The notes beneath the pieces are model-generated. The model did not search any database. It was not told where the DNA came from and saw nothing but the letters and a program-made list of their open reading frames with translations. A DNA stretch of 64,000 bases, from NCBI GenBank assembly GCA_028288025.1, contig JAQBOM010000016.1, forward strand, positions 1-64,000, read 5' to 3'. Source of the stretch: Mucilaginibacter sp. (GTDB lineage Bacteria; Bacteroidota; Bacteroidia; Sphingobacteriales; Sphingobacteriaceae). Of this stretch, positions 8,081-16,444 are shown piece by piece (position 1 is the stretch's first letter; each line of letters opens with the position of its first letter). The position numbers and the translations under genes are program-made.

Positions 8081-8662
8081 ATGAACTGGACGGATATTAT
8101 TAAGTTTTTGATTTCAGTGAGCGGTGTGTCCGCCGTGCTAATCTATGTGGGTAAGAAACTTATTGACAAAACGCTCGACGCCGGCCTGGAAAAATATAAG
8201 GCTGAGTTGAGCCGATTGAATGGGGAGCATCAGATCAGATATGGCAAGCTGCACGAGGAGCGTGGTGAAAAGATCCGGCTGCTATATACGTTGATTTATG
8301 AACTGGAGAAGAACTTAAGGGCATTCACCAATTTTATGCAGAAAGGGAACTTGGCAACGGATACGCTCCCTTCGACTGAAGTCAAACAGTCCCTTGCCGC
8401 CGTAAAGGAGGCTTTAGAGGTTAACCGGATCTATTTTTCGGATGAGCTGTGTAGTAAGATCGAAGCCATAATGGATAAGAGTACGACTGCGCTGGCACGG
8501 ATGAACCGTGCCAAATTGATTGACCAAGGGATATTGGGCCAACCTGGCGAAGATCCTACCGATACGTGGTTGACGGCGGATGTTTATGTACAGAACGAAG
8601 TCTACCAGACGCGGCTGGACCTTGTGATTGAGTTTCATAAATTGATTGGCGTAAGTAGTTAA
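8081..8662 (+). CDS. small membrane-anchored coiled-coil protein
   Basis: 193 residues from the ATG at 8081; an upstream TTG at 8075 could add two residues but overlaps a TATCTTTG promoter element. A single N-terminal membrane helix (residues about 5-25, IIKFLISVSGVSAVLIYVG) is followed by a charged coiled coil (30-85) and a mostly helical cytoplasmic part. Not a recognised named family; similar one-helix coiled-coil proteins are frequent in defence islands. It stands alone between two minus-strand operons and is read in the opposite direction. Function unknown. Confidence 0.7.
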   Translation: MNWTDIIKFLISVSGVSAVLIYVGKKLIDKTLDAGLEKYKAELSRLNGEHQIRYGKLHEERGEKIRLLYTLIYELEKNLRAFTNFMQKGNLATDTLPSTEVKQSLAAVKEALEVNRIYFSDELCSKIEAIMDKSTTALARMNRAKLIDQGILGQPGEDPTDTWLTADVYVQNEVYQTRLDLVIEFHKLIGVSS

Positions 8663-8707
8663 CGCCAACAGGCAAGGGGTGGGCGATTAACGTCATACAC
8701 GTTCAAG

Positions 8708-9688
8708 TTAAAGTTCGTGTTGTTTTAACCCCATGGCTAACCCCAATGGATAACTGATATCACCCCATTGATGCTGCGTATATAAATTTCCTCCTAGGGA
8801 GGTCTTTAGTTTGATAAGGATTACATCGGTACCTTCTTCTTTTAGTTTGTTGAGCGGTGGTTCATAAATGATGTCATCGGCAACCAGGAGTATATTTTCG
8901 TTATTGATAATGCGCTCCAGGTAGTCCAATATTTCAAAAGAAACGATCGCTCCGGATTTAAAGATACTTAGGCGAACTCCAGCCGGCTGTGTTTCAGTGA
9001 CTTTTGGGTGTGGCATAGTGACCCATTGCTCTAAATGAAAATCCTCGCTCAAAAAAAGCACGCAGTGTACATCCGCCGAATTTTGCGGATATGGATTGTA
9101 GTAATGCAGGAATTGTTTGATGATCTCCGCTAATGATGGCTGCTTCAATTTTCTTTTTGGCCATATTTCGGTATAAATGGCTTTTGTGGCTTGAATAGCT
9201 TTTTCTAGGAAAATACCATCGATGATTAAGGAGGTATACTTTTTTATCTCTATCTTTTTCAAACGTTCTTTGATCTGCTTTGCAACCGAGGCCGAGATCA
9301 ATTTTTCATGAAAATACTGCACGCTCTTTTCAGACACACCTAAATAGTATTCCCTGCTGGTATTGAGGCTCCATTGTTTAAGATCTTCTTCAAAAAAAAC
9401 GTACAAACCATCGTTGTCATTCTCATCGATCACGTACAAGAACAATACAAAATTAGTGGCAACATAGCTGATTGGTATCGTAACACTGCTTGGCTTTCCC
9501 TTAGCATAGCGCCTGTATTTTGACTGGGCTCGCAGTATGGCGGTCGAGCTGTGGCTCACCTGATCGACCAACAGCAGGTCCGTGCCTTCTTCATCAAAAA
9601 GTGGTTTACTGGTTTTAATATCATACTTCAGCAGGTGATGAATGACAAGACTCTCTGCCGAGTATTCTGCTGGTTTATTATCTGCCAT
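8708..9688 (-). CDS. DUF4365-like / PD-(D/E)XK-type protein partnered with the reverse transcriptase
   Basis: 326 residues. The N-terminus reads AESLVIHHLLKYDI, then EEGTDLLLVDQ (D37) and AILRAQSKYRR (Q55-x-K57). That E...D...QxK order is the PD-(D/E)XK core as seen in DUF4365 and related nuclease-like domains, with Q in place of the second acidic residue. The rest (100-326) is mixed alpha/beta and not recognised. Its ATG follows the RT stop by 3 nt, so the two are co-transcribed and probably act together. It may be the effector or an accessory nuclease. The nuclease call rests on motif spacing only. Confidence 0.6.
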   Translation of the reverse strand: MADNKPAEYSAESLVIHHLLKYDIKTSKPLFDEEGTDLLLVDQVSHSSTAILRAQSKYRRYAKGKPSSVTIPISYVATNFVLFLYVIDENDNDGLYVFFEEDLKQWSLNTSREYYLGVSEKSVQYFHEKLISASVAKQIKERLKKIEIKKYTSLIIDGIFLEKAIQATKAIYTEIWPKRKLKQPSLAEIIKQFLHYYNPYPQNSADVHCVLFLSEDFHLEQWVTMPHPKVTETQPAGVRLSIFKSGAIVSFEILDYLERIINNENILLVADDIIYEPPLNKLKEEGTDVILIKLKTSLGGNLYTQHQWGDISYPLGLAMGLKQHEL

Positions 9689-9691
9689 GGG

Positions 9692-11185
9692 CTATTTGAT
9701 CAATTGATTTAGGATGGACCAGTGACGACTAATCTGATGTTTGATCCGGTTATTCGGTAACTTATTCATAGCCAGGTGCGCATATGAGATATAGTTCCCC
9801 CAATTAAACGATTCGGTCTTTATCCACTTGGTAGGATCGCTTTTATCTTTGACGTAAATGCGTCGGCGTTTCGCGCCATGATAGGTAAATTTTTTATACA
9901 AACGTGTTTGAAAAATTTGCCCGAGCGATTTTGACTTTTTAACGCTTTTGGAATAGTAACGGGACCGCTCAATGCCTTTTTTCATCTTTCGGTAATACGA
10001 AGCCAGGCTGGATGATTTCAAATAAGAGCGCTGCCCATCAAATTCAAAACCAAGGTATTCCAGATTTTTATGCGGATGTAGTTTTGTCTCATATTGCTGG
10101 GAACACTGAAATTTTCCACCAAGGCGGTCAAACTTAAAGACCTGGGTTTTATCGTGCTGGATTTCCAATAATCGTTCAGCGATCGCTTTGTCAAATAATC
10201 TGATCATATCAGTTGCATGACACTCAGGACAAATAACGATCATGTCATCCGAGTACCGGCGATAGATACCATCTAATGGCTTAACTGCCTCATTGATTCG
10301 CTGGTCGAAATGCAACATATAAACATTGGCGAGTGCGGCACTGATAGGTGTACCTTGCGGAATGCCTTTCAGTCTTTTCGGCCTGTCCGGGGCAGCCTGA
10401 TTACCGACAATGAGCTTTGCCCGGCGAAGCTTTTGAATCTCATCCAAGTCACAGAATGCGATTGCTCGCTGGTCTTTCAAATGACGAAAACGCTTGACGG
10501 CCTTTCTTTTTTGAATGCCGGTTTTAGTTTCGGTGATAATGGTGTTTTTGCAGGCTTCAAAGAGTTGGTTCTCGTTGATGTAAGAAAAGTTGGTAACGCT
10601 TTTGAATATATTATATTCCGGCCCACTCAATGTGTTTTGCCCATTCACTTCATACCAAGCCTTCTTCAAAAGCAAATGATCCAGGTTATCAAAAAAACCT
10701 TTAATGTCAAAGGTAATAGCAACCAAATGGCCTTCGGAATGACCGATAATAAAGCTAAATACTTGGGCCGCAAAATCTGCGCTTGATTTATTGGGAGAAT
10801 TAGGATTAGCCGGATTAAAAGGTATCCTCCGATAGGCTGTTACGGTGTCTTTCAGGCCCAGGTCATCTAACTTTTTTTCGTAAGCCAGGTTAAGCTGTTT
10901 AGCGAAATAACTATAGATGCAGGCATCTAAATGATTCGCATAATAAAGTTCCCGTTCTTTAGATTTGGCGAAACGCAATTCCGAACGTTGGCCAGTTTTC
11001 TTATCGATGCTTTTGCGAAATTTCCGGACAACTGTATTGCGGTGGATCAAGGGATAAAAGGCATGCTGTTCAACTTTTACCGGATCGGCGACATAGTGCG
11101 CTACCCACGGACGATCGACCGGCTTTAAAGGTAAGCCGATATGTGGGTATTTCTTTATCCTGAACCAGTCCTTTTCCCTTTTCAT
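9692..11185 (-). CDS. reverse transcriptase of the unknown-group / defence-associated (DRT-like) kind
   Basis: 497 residues. The RT palm is clear: motif A ITFDIKGFFDNLDH with D160, GIPQGTPISAALANVYM (274-290), and motif C YRRYSDDMIVI with Y311-S-D-D314. A long N-terminal region (1-140) rich in basic residues and a 60-residue basic insert (about 215-272) before GIPQG are not typical of group II intron RTs. No maturase, HNH or Cas domain is present. The C-terminal basic tail (380-497) could bind RNA. It is preceded by about 300 nt of structured non-coding sequence and followed 3 nt later by a nuclease-like gene, the layout of defence-associated RT systems that template on a nearby ncRNA. Exact UG/DRT class not determined. 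Confidence 0.85.
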   Translation of the reverse strand: MKREKDWFRIKKYPHIGLPLKPVDRPWVAHYVADPVKVEQHAFYPLIHRNTVVRKFRKSIDKKTGQRSELRFAKSKERELYYANHLDACIYSYFAKQLNLAYEKKLDDLGLKDTVTAYRRIPFNPANPNSPNKSSADFAAQVFSFIIGHSEGHLVAITFDIKGFFDNLDHLLLKKAWYEVNGQNTLSGPEYNIFKSVTNFSYINENQLFEACKNTIITETKTGIQKRKAVKRFRHLKDQRAIAFCDLDEIQKLRRAKLIVGNQAAPDRPKRLKGIPQGTPISAALANVYMLHFDQRINEAVKPLDGIYRRYSDDMIVICPECHATDMIRLFDKAIAERLLEIQHDKTQVFKFDRLGGKFQCSQQYETKLHPHKNLEYLGFEFDGQRSYLKSSSLASYYRKMKKGIERSRYYSKSVKKSKSLGQIFQTRLYKKFTYHGAKRRRIYVKDKSDPTKWIKTESFNWGNYISYAHLAMNKLPNNRIKHQISRHWSILNQLIK

Positions 11186-11194
11186 TTTAAAAAT

Positions 11195-11477
11195 GCAGCA
11201 ACTATAGGTGACACGGGCTCGCCTTACTTAATGGGTAGATACATGCTGTAACCGATGCTTGCGCACCGCCCTTTCACGTCGGGAAATCAATTGCTTAACT
11301 TTACACACAGATACTATGCAACACTGGGTTACATTTCTCTACAAGGTCATTGTTCACTGCCTACTGGAGGAAATTACTGAAATAGCTTGCTTGTTTGAAA
11401 TTTCGCACCCTCAGAACCGTAAGTCGTCCTGAGCAAATCTTAATAAACGTATCTACCGGCTCCTACAGCCGCCGCAT
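11195..11477 (-). ncRNA. candidate RT-associated structured ncRNA
   Basis: The gap between integrase and RT has no ORF but is rich in pairing on the minus strand. An 11-bp long-range stem joins 11447-11457 with 11234-11244 (10 Watson-Crick pairs and one G-U) and encloses about 190 nt. Near its 3' end lies a 6-bp hairpin CGGTGC-GCAA-GCATCG (11253-11268) with a GNRA tetraloop. Near the 5' end are CGGCT-GTAGG-AGCCG (11457-11471) and a CTCAG/CTGAG stem (about 11408-11432). A TATATTTG promoter element at 11483-11490 would start the RNA near 11477. The RNA probably runs into, or is cut just before, the RT gene; both ends are estimates. Confidence 0.6.
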
Positions 11478-11482
11478 TTGGT

Positions 11483-11490
11483 CAAATATA
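11483..11490 (-). promoter_or_regulatory. -7 element TATATTTG for the candidate ncRNA / RT transcript
   Basis: On the minus strand TATATTTG matches TAnnTTTG exactly and lies just outside the structured region. The -33 side is only T-rich (TTTTTTAG), without a clean TTTG. Expected start about 5-7 nt downstream. Confidence 0.45.
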
Positions 11491-11527
11491 TATTTTTAAA
11501 CGCTGATTTTATATACTAAAAAACGGG

Positions 11528-12754
11528 TTAACTAGCCCCATTCAATTTTTCCCTCAACATCTTCATATCCTGGCTTATCTTCTTCCTTTTCACTCTCGCA
11601 TAAATTTGCGTTGTTGTAATCTTTGTATGGCCAAGCATCTTGCTAACAGTTTCAATTGGTACGCCATTTTCCAGCGTTACAGTAGTCGCAAATGTGTGCC
11701 TAGCAGTGTGAGTGGTTAAATTCTTTTCAATCCCACATAGACCAGCTATTTCTTTAAGATAAGCATTCATCTTTTGATTGCTCTTCATCGGAAGCAGTCG
11801 ATTATTTATTATGCAATAGGGATGATTTTTGTACCTATCTATAATTTCAGCAGCTTGTGGTAATAAAGGAACACTGGCGTCAATTTTTGATTTGGTCCGA
11901 TCTGTGACTATCCAGATTTCTCCGTCGTTTCCGGTTATAACATTATGCGGAGTTAGTTTATATGCATCTACAAAGGCATAGCCGGTGTAACAGGAAAAAA
12001 GATAACAGTCTCTGACCTCTGCTAACCTTGATACAGTAAATCTCTTTTCTCTTAATGCTTTTAATTCTTGTTCCTCCAACTCCGTTCTGGCGGTTTTTTT
12101 CGAAGTGCAGACAAATTCTTTAAAAGGGCTGGCCGCAAGCCATTTATTATCGACAGCTATATTCACGATCCTTTTTACTCTCTTGATATAACTCATCGCA
12201 ACATTATGGCTAATTAACTTTTCAGTTTTTAAATAATGTTCAAACCCTGTTATAAAAGAGTATTCTAATGTGTTTAGATATATATCATTTTTCTTAAATC
12301 TATATTGGATATAATCTGATACCTTTTCACGTATTGTCGTGTATTTGGTTAATGTGCCTTTTACAATATCTTTCCCAACCAGTTCCGACATTTGCTTATT
12401 ATGTTCATCAAATGCCTCTAACAGCATTTTACGGACTTGCCCTTCTCCGGTATATTTAGCTTTGATCATCTCCACCGTAATGAAATCCTCTGATCGTTTT
12501 AGATCATAGTAGGCCGCATAAATATCATTACTAACTTGGATTAGGTGACTGTTAAGATCCTTAACATCTTGTCCAGATCCTTTTACATAACCTGTTTCCG
12601 AATCCCATTTTTTAGGATCAATTTTTCTACCAATGGAAATCTCGGTACGCTTACCCATATAGGTGATCCTGGCGTATAAAGGAACATTGCCTTGTGAATC
12701 TGCTTTTCTTTTGTCGGTCCAGATTAAAACTGAAAACCTTTGAGTGCTTTTCAT
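11528..12754 (-). CDS. tyrosine-type site-specific integrase (Bacteroidota type)
   Basis: 408 residues with the three usual parts: an arm-binding N-terminal domain (RFSVLIWTDKRKADSQGNVPLYARITYMGKRTEISIG region), a SAM-like core-binding domain (about 110-215) and a catalytic domain. Catalytic H349, R352 (HTARHTF), H376 (LGHTKITTT) and nucleophile Y385 are present. The box I site reads TGYAFVDAYKL and lacks the usual Arg, as in several Bacteroides conjugative-transposon integrases such as IntDOT. It lies about 480 nt from a tRNA-Asp gene and points away from it, so it probably inserted the whole left-hand island into the tRNA. The far attachment site is outside the window. Confidence 0.9.
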   Translation of the reverse strand: MKSTQRFSVLIWTDKRKADSQGNVPLYARITYMGKRTEISIGRKIDPKKWDSETGYVKGSGQDVKDLNSHLIQVSNDIYAAYYDLKRSEDFITVEMIKAKYTGEGQVRKMLLEAFDEHNKQMSELVGKDIVKGTLTKYTTIREKVSDYIQYRFKKNDIYLNTLEYSFITGFEHYLKTEKLISHNVAMSYIKRVKRIVNIAVDNKWLAASPFKEFVCTSKKTARTELEEQELKALREKRFTVSRLAEVRDCYLFSCYTGYAFVDAYKLTPHNVITGNDGEIWIVTDRTKSKIDASVPLLPQAAEIIDRYKNHPYCIINNRLLPMKSNQKMNAYLKEIAGLCGIEKNLTTHTARHTFATTVTLENGVPIETVSKMLGHTKITTTQIYARVKRKKISQDMKMLREKLNGAS

Positions 12755-13177
12755 AACACTAATAATTTAAGTTACTTAATTAAATTAATTATGAGGTATC
12801 AAGTCATTTTGAGACGAAAAACCTCTTTAAGTAATTTAAAATCAACTCATTAAATTAAATTCGGTGACCTGTTTTATAGTAGTTTGAAATAGGTCACCGA
12901 GAATGGTCCAAAAAAGGCAACAAATTCTGATTTTGATAGACTCAGACATAATGTTGAAATCATCTCATAAACTTTGAGTGATACCTTTATTTACCCTCTT
13001 CAAATAATCAGAATTTTGAGCTGTTTTGAGGTATTTTAACACCTACATACATCTCATTAACTGTTTGATTATCAAATCAATGATAACTCGGTGACTAAAT
13101 TAGGTCTTTAGAAGTACTCACCGAATAGGTGATTCGATGAGTCATAAATACTGAGACGTTTTTCTCAATTTTGAGGC
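12755..13177. repeat. non-coding gap with TCGGTGA inverted repeats next to integrase
   Basis: No gene is seen here. A perfect 10-bp inverted repeat TCGGTGACCT/AGGTCACCGA lies at 12861-12870 and 12891-12900, and a second pair TCGGTGA/TCACCGA at 13088-13094 and 13118-13124. Several CTCATTAA and CTCATAA words occur around them. Position between integrase and tRNA suggests arm-type integrase or excisionase binding sites, or the attachment region; this is inference. Confidence 0.5.
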
Positions 13178-13213
13178 AAAAAAAACGCTCAGACCTGAAA
13201 TCTAAGCGTTTTT
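13178..13213 (-). terminator. intrinsic terminator of tRNA-Asp
   Basis: On the minus strand a 10-bp stem AACGCTTAGA/TCTGAGCGTT (one T-G pair) with a 7-nt loop is followed by a run of T. It lies 24 nt after the tRNA 3' end. Confidence 0.75.
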
Positions 13214-13236
13214 ACGAAGCTTTGTGGGCTTCTAAG

Positions 13237-13310
13237 CGGAATGGACGGGACTCGAACCCGCGACCCCGTGCGTGACAGGCACGTATTCTAACCAGCTGAA
13301 CTACCACTCC
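13237..13310 (-). tRNA. tRNA-Asp (anticodon GTC)
   Basis: A complete cloverleaf is read on the minus strand: acceptor GGAGTGG pairs with CCATTCC, the D arm is GTTCAGCTGGTTAGAAT, the anticodon loop CTGTCAC gives GTC at 13274-13276, and the T arm is CGGGTTCGAGTCCCG. CCA is not encoded. It marks the right edge of the island and is the likely integration target. Confidence 0.95.
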
Positions 13311-13342
13311 GGTTATCCAAAAGTTTCCCTTTGGACGGGCTG

Positions 13343-13372
13343 CAAATATACGCAGCATTTTCTATAACACAA
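13343..13372 (-). promoter_or_regulatory. consensus Bacteroidota promoter of tRNA-Asp
   Basis: Minus strand: TTG at 13372-13370, then 19 nt, then TATATTTG at 13350-13343. This matches the housekeeping consensus and would start the transcript about 25-30 nt before the mature tRNA. Confidence 0.8.
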
Positions 13373-13583
13373 GTTGTTTTTTTAAAAACTTATAAAGAAG
13401 CTTATATCAGCAGAATGTTTGAACCAGCTGCCCGGCTATCGATTGGTTTTGTTAGTAAATACATTTGCGTTTTACCGTTAAAACCTGTAGTTTTATAACA
13501 AAGATTAAACACCTGCGGGGAACAGTATTTACAGGGCATTTATATTGCCGCCGGTCGAAAAATTGAAAATTGTTTTTTTTCAG

Positions 13584-13613
13584 AAAGCCGTTCCGCAGGA
13601 GGAACGGCTTTTT
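13584..13613. terminator. strong hairpin downstream of the emrB-like gene
   Basis: An 11-bp perfect stem AAAGCCGTTCC/GGAACGGCTTT with loop GCAGGA. Read on the plus strand it is followed by a short T run; it lies 4 nt past the stop of the minus-strand MFS gene and can serve either direction. The rest of 13373-13583 holds no gene; a TACATTTG match at 13460-13467 could start a short plus-strand RNA ending here. Confidence 0.6.
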
Positions 13614-13617
13614 CTGT

Positions 13618-15165
13618 TTAGTGGGCGTCTACCGGCATCTTAACCGCCTTTTTAAACGGCTGCAAGTAAAGCAATGGTATCGAGAACAGCATCACCAGCC
13701 CCGATATCCAATAAGCGTCATTATAAGTGAGCAGCATGGTTTGTTTCATCACCGCTCCTTCAATCGCAGCGTAGGCCATTTGCGTGGCATCTATTACAGA
13801 TTTACCCTTCGCAACAAAACCGTGCATCAGTATATTGAACCGCTCATTAAAAGCCGGATTGTAAATATTGATATTGGATAACAGATTATTACGGTGAACG
13901 CCCTCGCGCAAGTGTATAATGGTGGTAAGTGTTGCTATGCCGAATGAACCGCCCAGTTGGCGCATCATATTATTCAAGCCGGTACCTTGCCCCAGTTCGG
14001 GACCTTTCAGGTCGGCGATTGCCAGCGTAGTAAGCGGAACAAACAACAGCGCCATTCCAACACCCCGTATCAGCAGCGGGATCAGCACATCAGATTGCCC
14101 CGTGCTGAGCGTTGAGTTGCTGAGCATCGTCGTAAACACAAAAAATAAAAACATGCCCCCCGTAGCCATAAATTGCGCAGGGATGCCTTTATTGAGCATC
14201 TTGCCGATAAACGGCATCATCACAATAGTACACAACCCACCGGGAAATAGCAGCTCGCCCGTTTGCTGGGCCGTAAAGCCAAGCAAATTCTGGCAAAAAA
14301 CCGGAAACACAAACACCGATCCGTACAGCCCAAAACCAAGCACAAACGAAGTAAACATGCCCACTGCAAAGCTGCGGTGCCGCATGATGCCGAAATTTAC
14401 GATCGGGTGGTCGGTGCTTAGCTCGCGCCATATAAAGCAGATGGTGCCTATCACCGCGGTTATGGTAAGCAACAATATGTATGGTTTGGCAAACCAGTCT
14501 TCCGATTCACCTTTTTCCAGGATCGTTTGCAAACTGCCTACCGCTACGGCAAGCAGGCCAATGCCCCACCAATCGATGGGTTTTCCCTTAGCCTCCTTCG
14601 GTGTTTTATGAATAAATGTATAAGCGCAGAATGCCGCGACAGCCCCTACCGGGATATTTACATAAAATATCCAACGCCATGATGTGTGGTCGGTAATGTA
14701 ACCCCCAATGGTAGGGCCTACCGTTGGGCCTACAACCGCGCCTAAGCCAAATAAAGCGGTAGCGGTGCCGATCTGTTCGCGCGGCCAGGTTTCGATCAAT
14801 ATGGCCTGCGAGGTTGAAATTAACCCCCCGCCTGCAAGGCCCTGTAATATTCTGAATATCACCAGCTCGCTCAAACCATGCGCATTACCGCATAAAAACG
14901 AAGCGATGGTAAATACAATTATCGAAGTAATGAAGTAATTTTTCCGCCCGAACCGGCTTCCAAGCCAGCCCGACATCGGCAGGATGATCACGTTCGCCAC
15001 AGCGTAACCGGTAACCACCCAGGCAATATCTTCGAGGGTAGCGCCCAGGTTACCCTGGATATCAGGTAAGGATACGTTTACGATCGTGGTATCGATCAAC
15101 TCCAGCAACGAAGCGACGATAACCGTAATGGTAATGATCCACTTTTTAAAGCCAGTTTCAGCCAT
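13618..15165 (-). CDS. emrB: DHA2-family multidrug MFS transporter (EmrB-like)
   Basis: 515 residues with about 14 membrane helices, the size of DHA2 drug:H+ antiporters. The motif LDTTIVNVSLPDIQGNL (about 23-39) in TM1 and GWLGSRFGRKNYF (motif A, about 65-77) are both present, as is motif C around GAVVGPTVGPTIGG. It exports toxic small molecules and would connect through the EmrA-like adaptor to the TolC-like channel. Last gene of the TetR-TolC-EmrA-EmrB operon; the 123-nt gap to emrA holds a word-repeat. Substrate unknown. Confidence 0.93.
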   Translation of the reverse strand: MAETGFKKWIITITVIVASLLELIDTTIVNVSLPDIQGNLGATLEDIAWVVTGYAVANVIILPMSGWLGSRFGRKNYFITSIIVFTIASFLCGNAHGLSELVIFRILQGLAGGGLISTSQAILIETWPREQIGTATALFGLGAVVGPTVGPTIGGYITDHTSWRWIFYVNIPVGAVAAFCAYTFIHKTPKEAKGKPIDWWGIGLLAVAVGSLQTILEKGESEDWFAKPYILLLTITAVIGTICFIWRELSTDHPIVNFGIMRHRSFAVGMFTSFVLGFGLYGSVFVFPVFCQNLLGFTAQQTGELLFPGGLCTIVMMPFIGKMLNKGIPAQFMATGGMFLFFVFTTMLSNSTLSTGQSDVLIPLLIRGVGMALLFVPLTTLAIADLKGPELGQGTGLNNMMRQLGGSFGIATLTTIIHLREGVHRNNLLSNINIYNPAFNERFNILMHGFVAKGKSVIDATQMAYAAIEGAVMKQTMLLTYNDAYWISGLVMLFSIPLLYLQPFKKAVKMPVDAH

Positions 15166-15184
15166 TTATTTGTTTTGTATTTTA

Positions 15185-15286
15185 TTGTTTAGTCGATAGT
15201 CCATGGACCATAGTAAAAAATAAACTTTGCCATTGCTATGGTCCATCGACTATGGTCTATGGACTTTAATTCTTAATGGTCTATGG
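15185..15286. repeat. local word-repeat built on GTCCATGGACCAT / CTATGGTC
   Basis: The gap carries many overlapping direct and inverted copies of words such as AGTCCATGGACCAT, CTATGGTCCATCGAC and GGTCTATGGACTT. It can fold into hairpins. The 14-mer AGTCCATGGACCAT recurs inside truA at 60941-60954. Confidence 0.75.
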
Positions 15287-15288
15287 AC

Positions 15289-16353
15289 TTAATTCTTATA
15301 CACAACCGACACAGCCACGCTCATACCCGGACGAAGCTTGGCCATGTCCTCTTTTGAGCCGCTGATCTTTATCTTCACCGGCACGCGCTGAACCACCTTA
15401 ACAAAGTTGCCTGTAGCGTTATCCGGCGGCAGCAGCGAGAATTTAGCCCCTGTGGCAGGTGAAAAATTGTAAACCGATCCGGTTAATTTTAATTCAGGAT
15501 AGGCATCTACATCCACATTTACTTTCTGGCCATTCTGTATTTTATCCAGCTGGGTCTCTTTAAAGTTAGCTGTGATATAAATGCTGTTATCATTAACGAT
15601 ATTAAATAAAGTTTGCCCGGCCTGTACCAGCTGCCCTACCTGTACATTCTTTTTGGATACAATGCCGCTTGACGGCGCCTTAACAATAGTGTATGATAAT
15701 TGCAGTTTGGCATAATCAACATCAACCTGGCGTTGTGAAACACCTTTGTGGGTCACGTTCAGCTGGCTGCGGGTTGCACCTACCTGTTCCTGGGCAGCTC
15801 TGTACTGGTCCTGCGCGCTCTTGTAATTGGCCTGCGCCACTTCAAGGTCGGCTTTAGCCTGGTCAAACTGCTGGCGGGTAATTGAACCATCCTGTACCAG
15901 GTTGGCGTAACGCTGGTAGTCCTTTTGCACCTTGTCCAGTTGTGCCCGCGCCGATGCTACCCTGGCCTGTGCGGCGGCCGAATTTGCCGCGTTCTCAAAA
16001 ATTTGCGACTGCCCTACACCAACATTGGCACTGGCGCCGGTTTCGGCAGCCTGTGCCTGCTCAAGCTTTACCTTGTAATCGCGGTCGTCAATTTTAACCA
16101 GTACCTGGTCTTTATTGACATGTGTGTTTTCCTCGAAATAGATGCTGTCGACATATCCGCTTACACGTGCAACAACCGGGCTGATATCGCCGTCAATTTG
16201 TGCGTCGTCCGTATCTACATGCTTTCCGTAGTATATATATTCTTTTATACCGAAAACGACACCTGCAAGCAGTATGATACCTAATACTATCGGCAATACT
16301 CTGTTGGGTTTCTTTTTAGTTTCAGTTGCGTGTGTTTCGTGTTCCTTTGCCAT
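15289..16353 (-). CDS. emrA: HlyD/EmrA-family membrane fusion protein
   Basis: 354 residues. One N-terminal membrane helix (about 18-37, VLPIVLGIILLAGVVFGI) is followed by the split biotinyl-lipoyl motif (VDTDDAQIDGDISPVVARVSG and, later, IVKAPSSGIVSKK), an Ala/Gln-rich coiled-coil hairpin (about 95-210) and a beta-barrel. This is the standard adaptor that bridges the inner-membrane MFS pump to TolC across the periplasm. It lies between the TolC-like and EmrB-like genes in the same operon. No odd residues seen. Confidence 0.93.
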   Translation of the reverse strand: MAKEHETHATETKKKPNRVLPIVLGIILLAGVVFGIKEYIYYGKHVDTDDAQIDGDISPVVARVSGYVDSIYFEENTHVNKDQVLVKIDDRDYKVKLEQAQAAETGASANVGVGQSQIFENAANSAAAQARVASARAQLDKVQKDYQRYANLVQDGSITRQQFDQAKADLEVAQANYKSAQDQYRAAQEQVGATRSQLNVTHKGVSQRQVDVDYAKLQLSYTIVKAPSSGIVSKKNVQVGQLVQAGQTLFNIVNDNSIYITANFKETQLDKIQNGQKVNVDVDAYPELKLTGSVYNFSPATGAKFSLLPPDNATGNFVKVVQRVPVKIKISGSKEDMAKLRPGMSVAVSVVYKN

Positions 16354-16444
16354 TATATCAATTATTGAATTGTTGAATTAGTGAATTAGTGATTGGTTTC
16401 TATTTATCCGCATTTGCGCATCTGCATATTTGCACATCCGCACA

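Noticed and set aside
11186..11527. Classical retron (msr-msd) reading of the RT-linked RNA
   Set aside because: The closing stem resembles a1/a2, but the RT has a YSDD motif and a large basic insert, and retron-specific elements were not recognised. Left as an unclassified RT-linked ncRNA.
9692..11527. Group II intron or diversity-generating retroelement
   Set aside because: No domain V-like hairpin, maturase or HNH domain was seen, and no template/variable repeat pair or target gene is nearby.
13618..15165. Plus-strand frames inside the efflux and helicase genes
   Set aside because: They are antisense shadows of well-supported genes without domain features.
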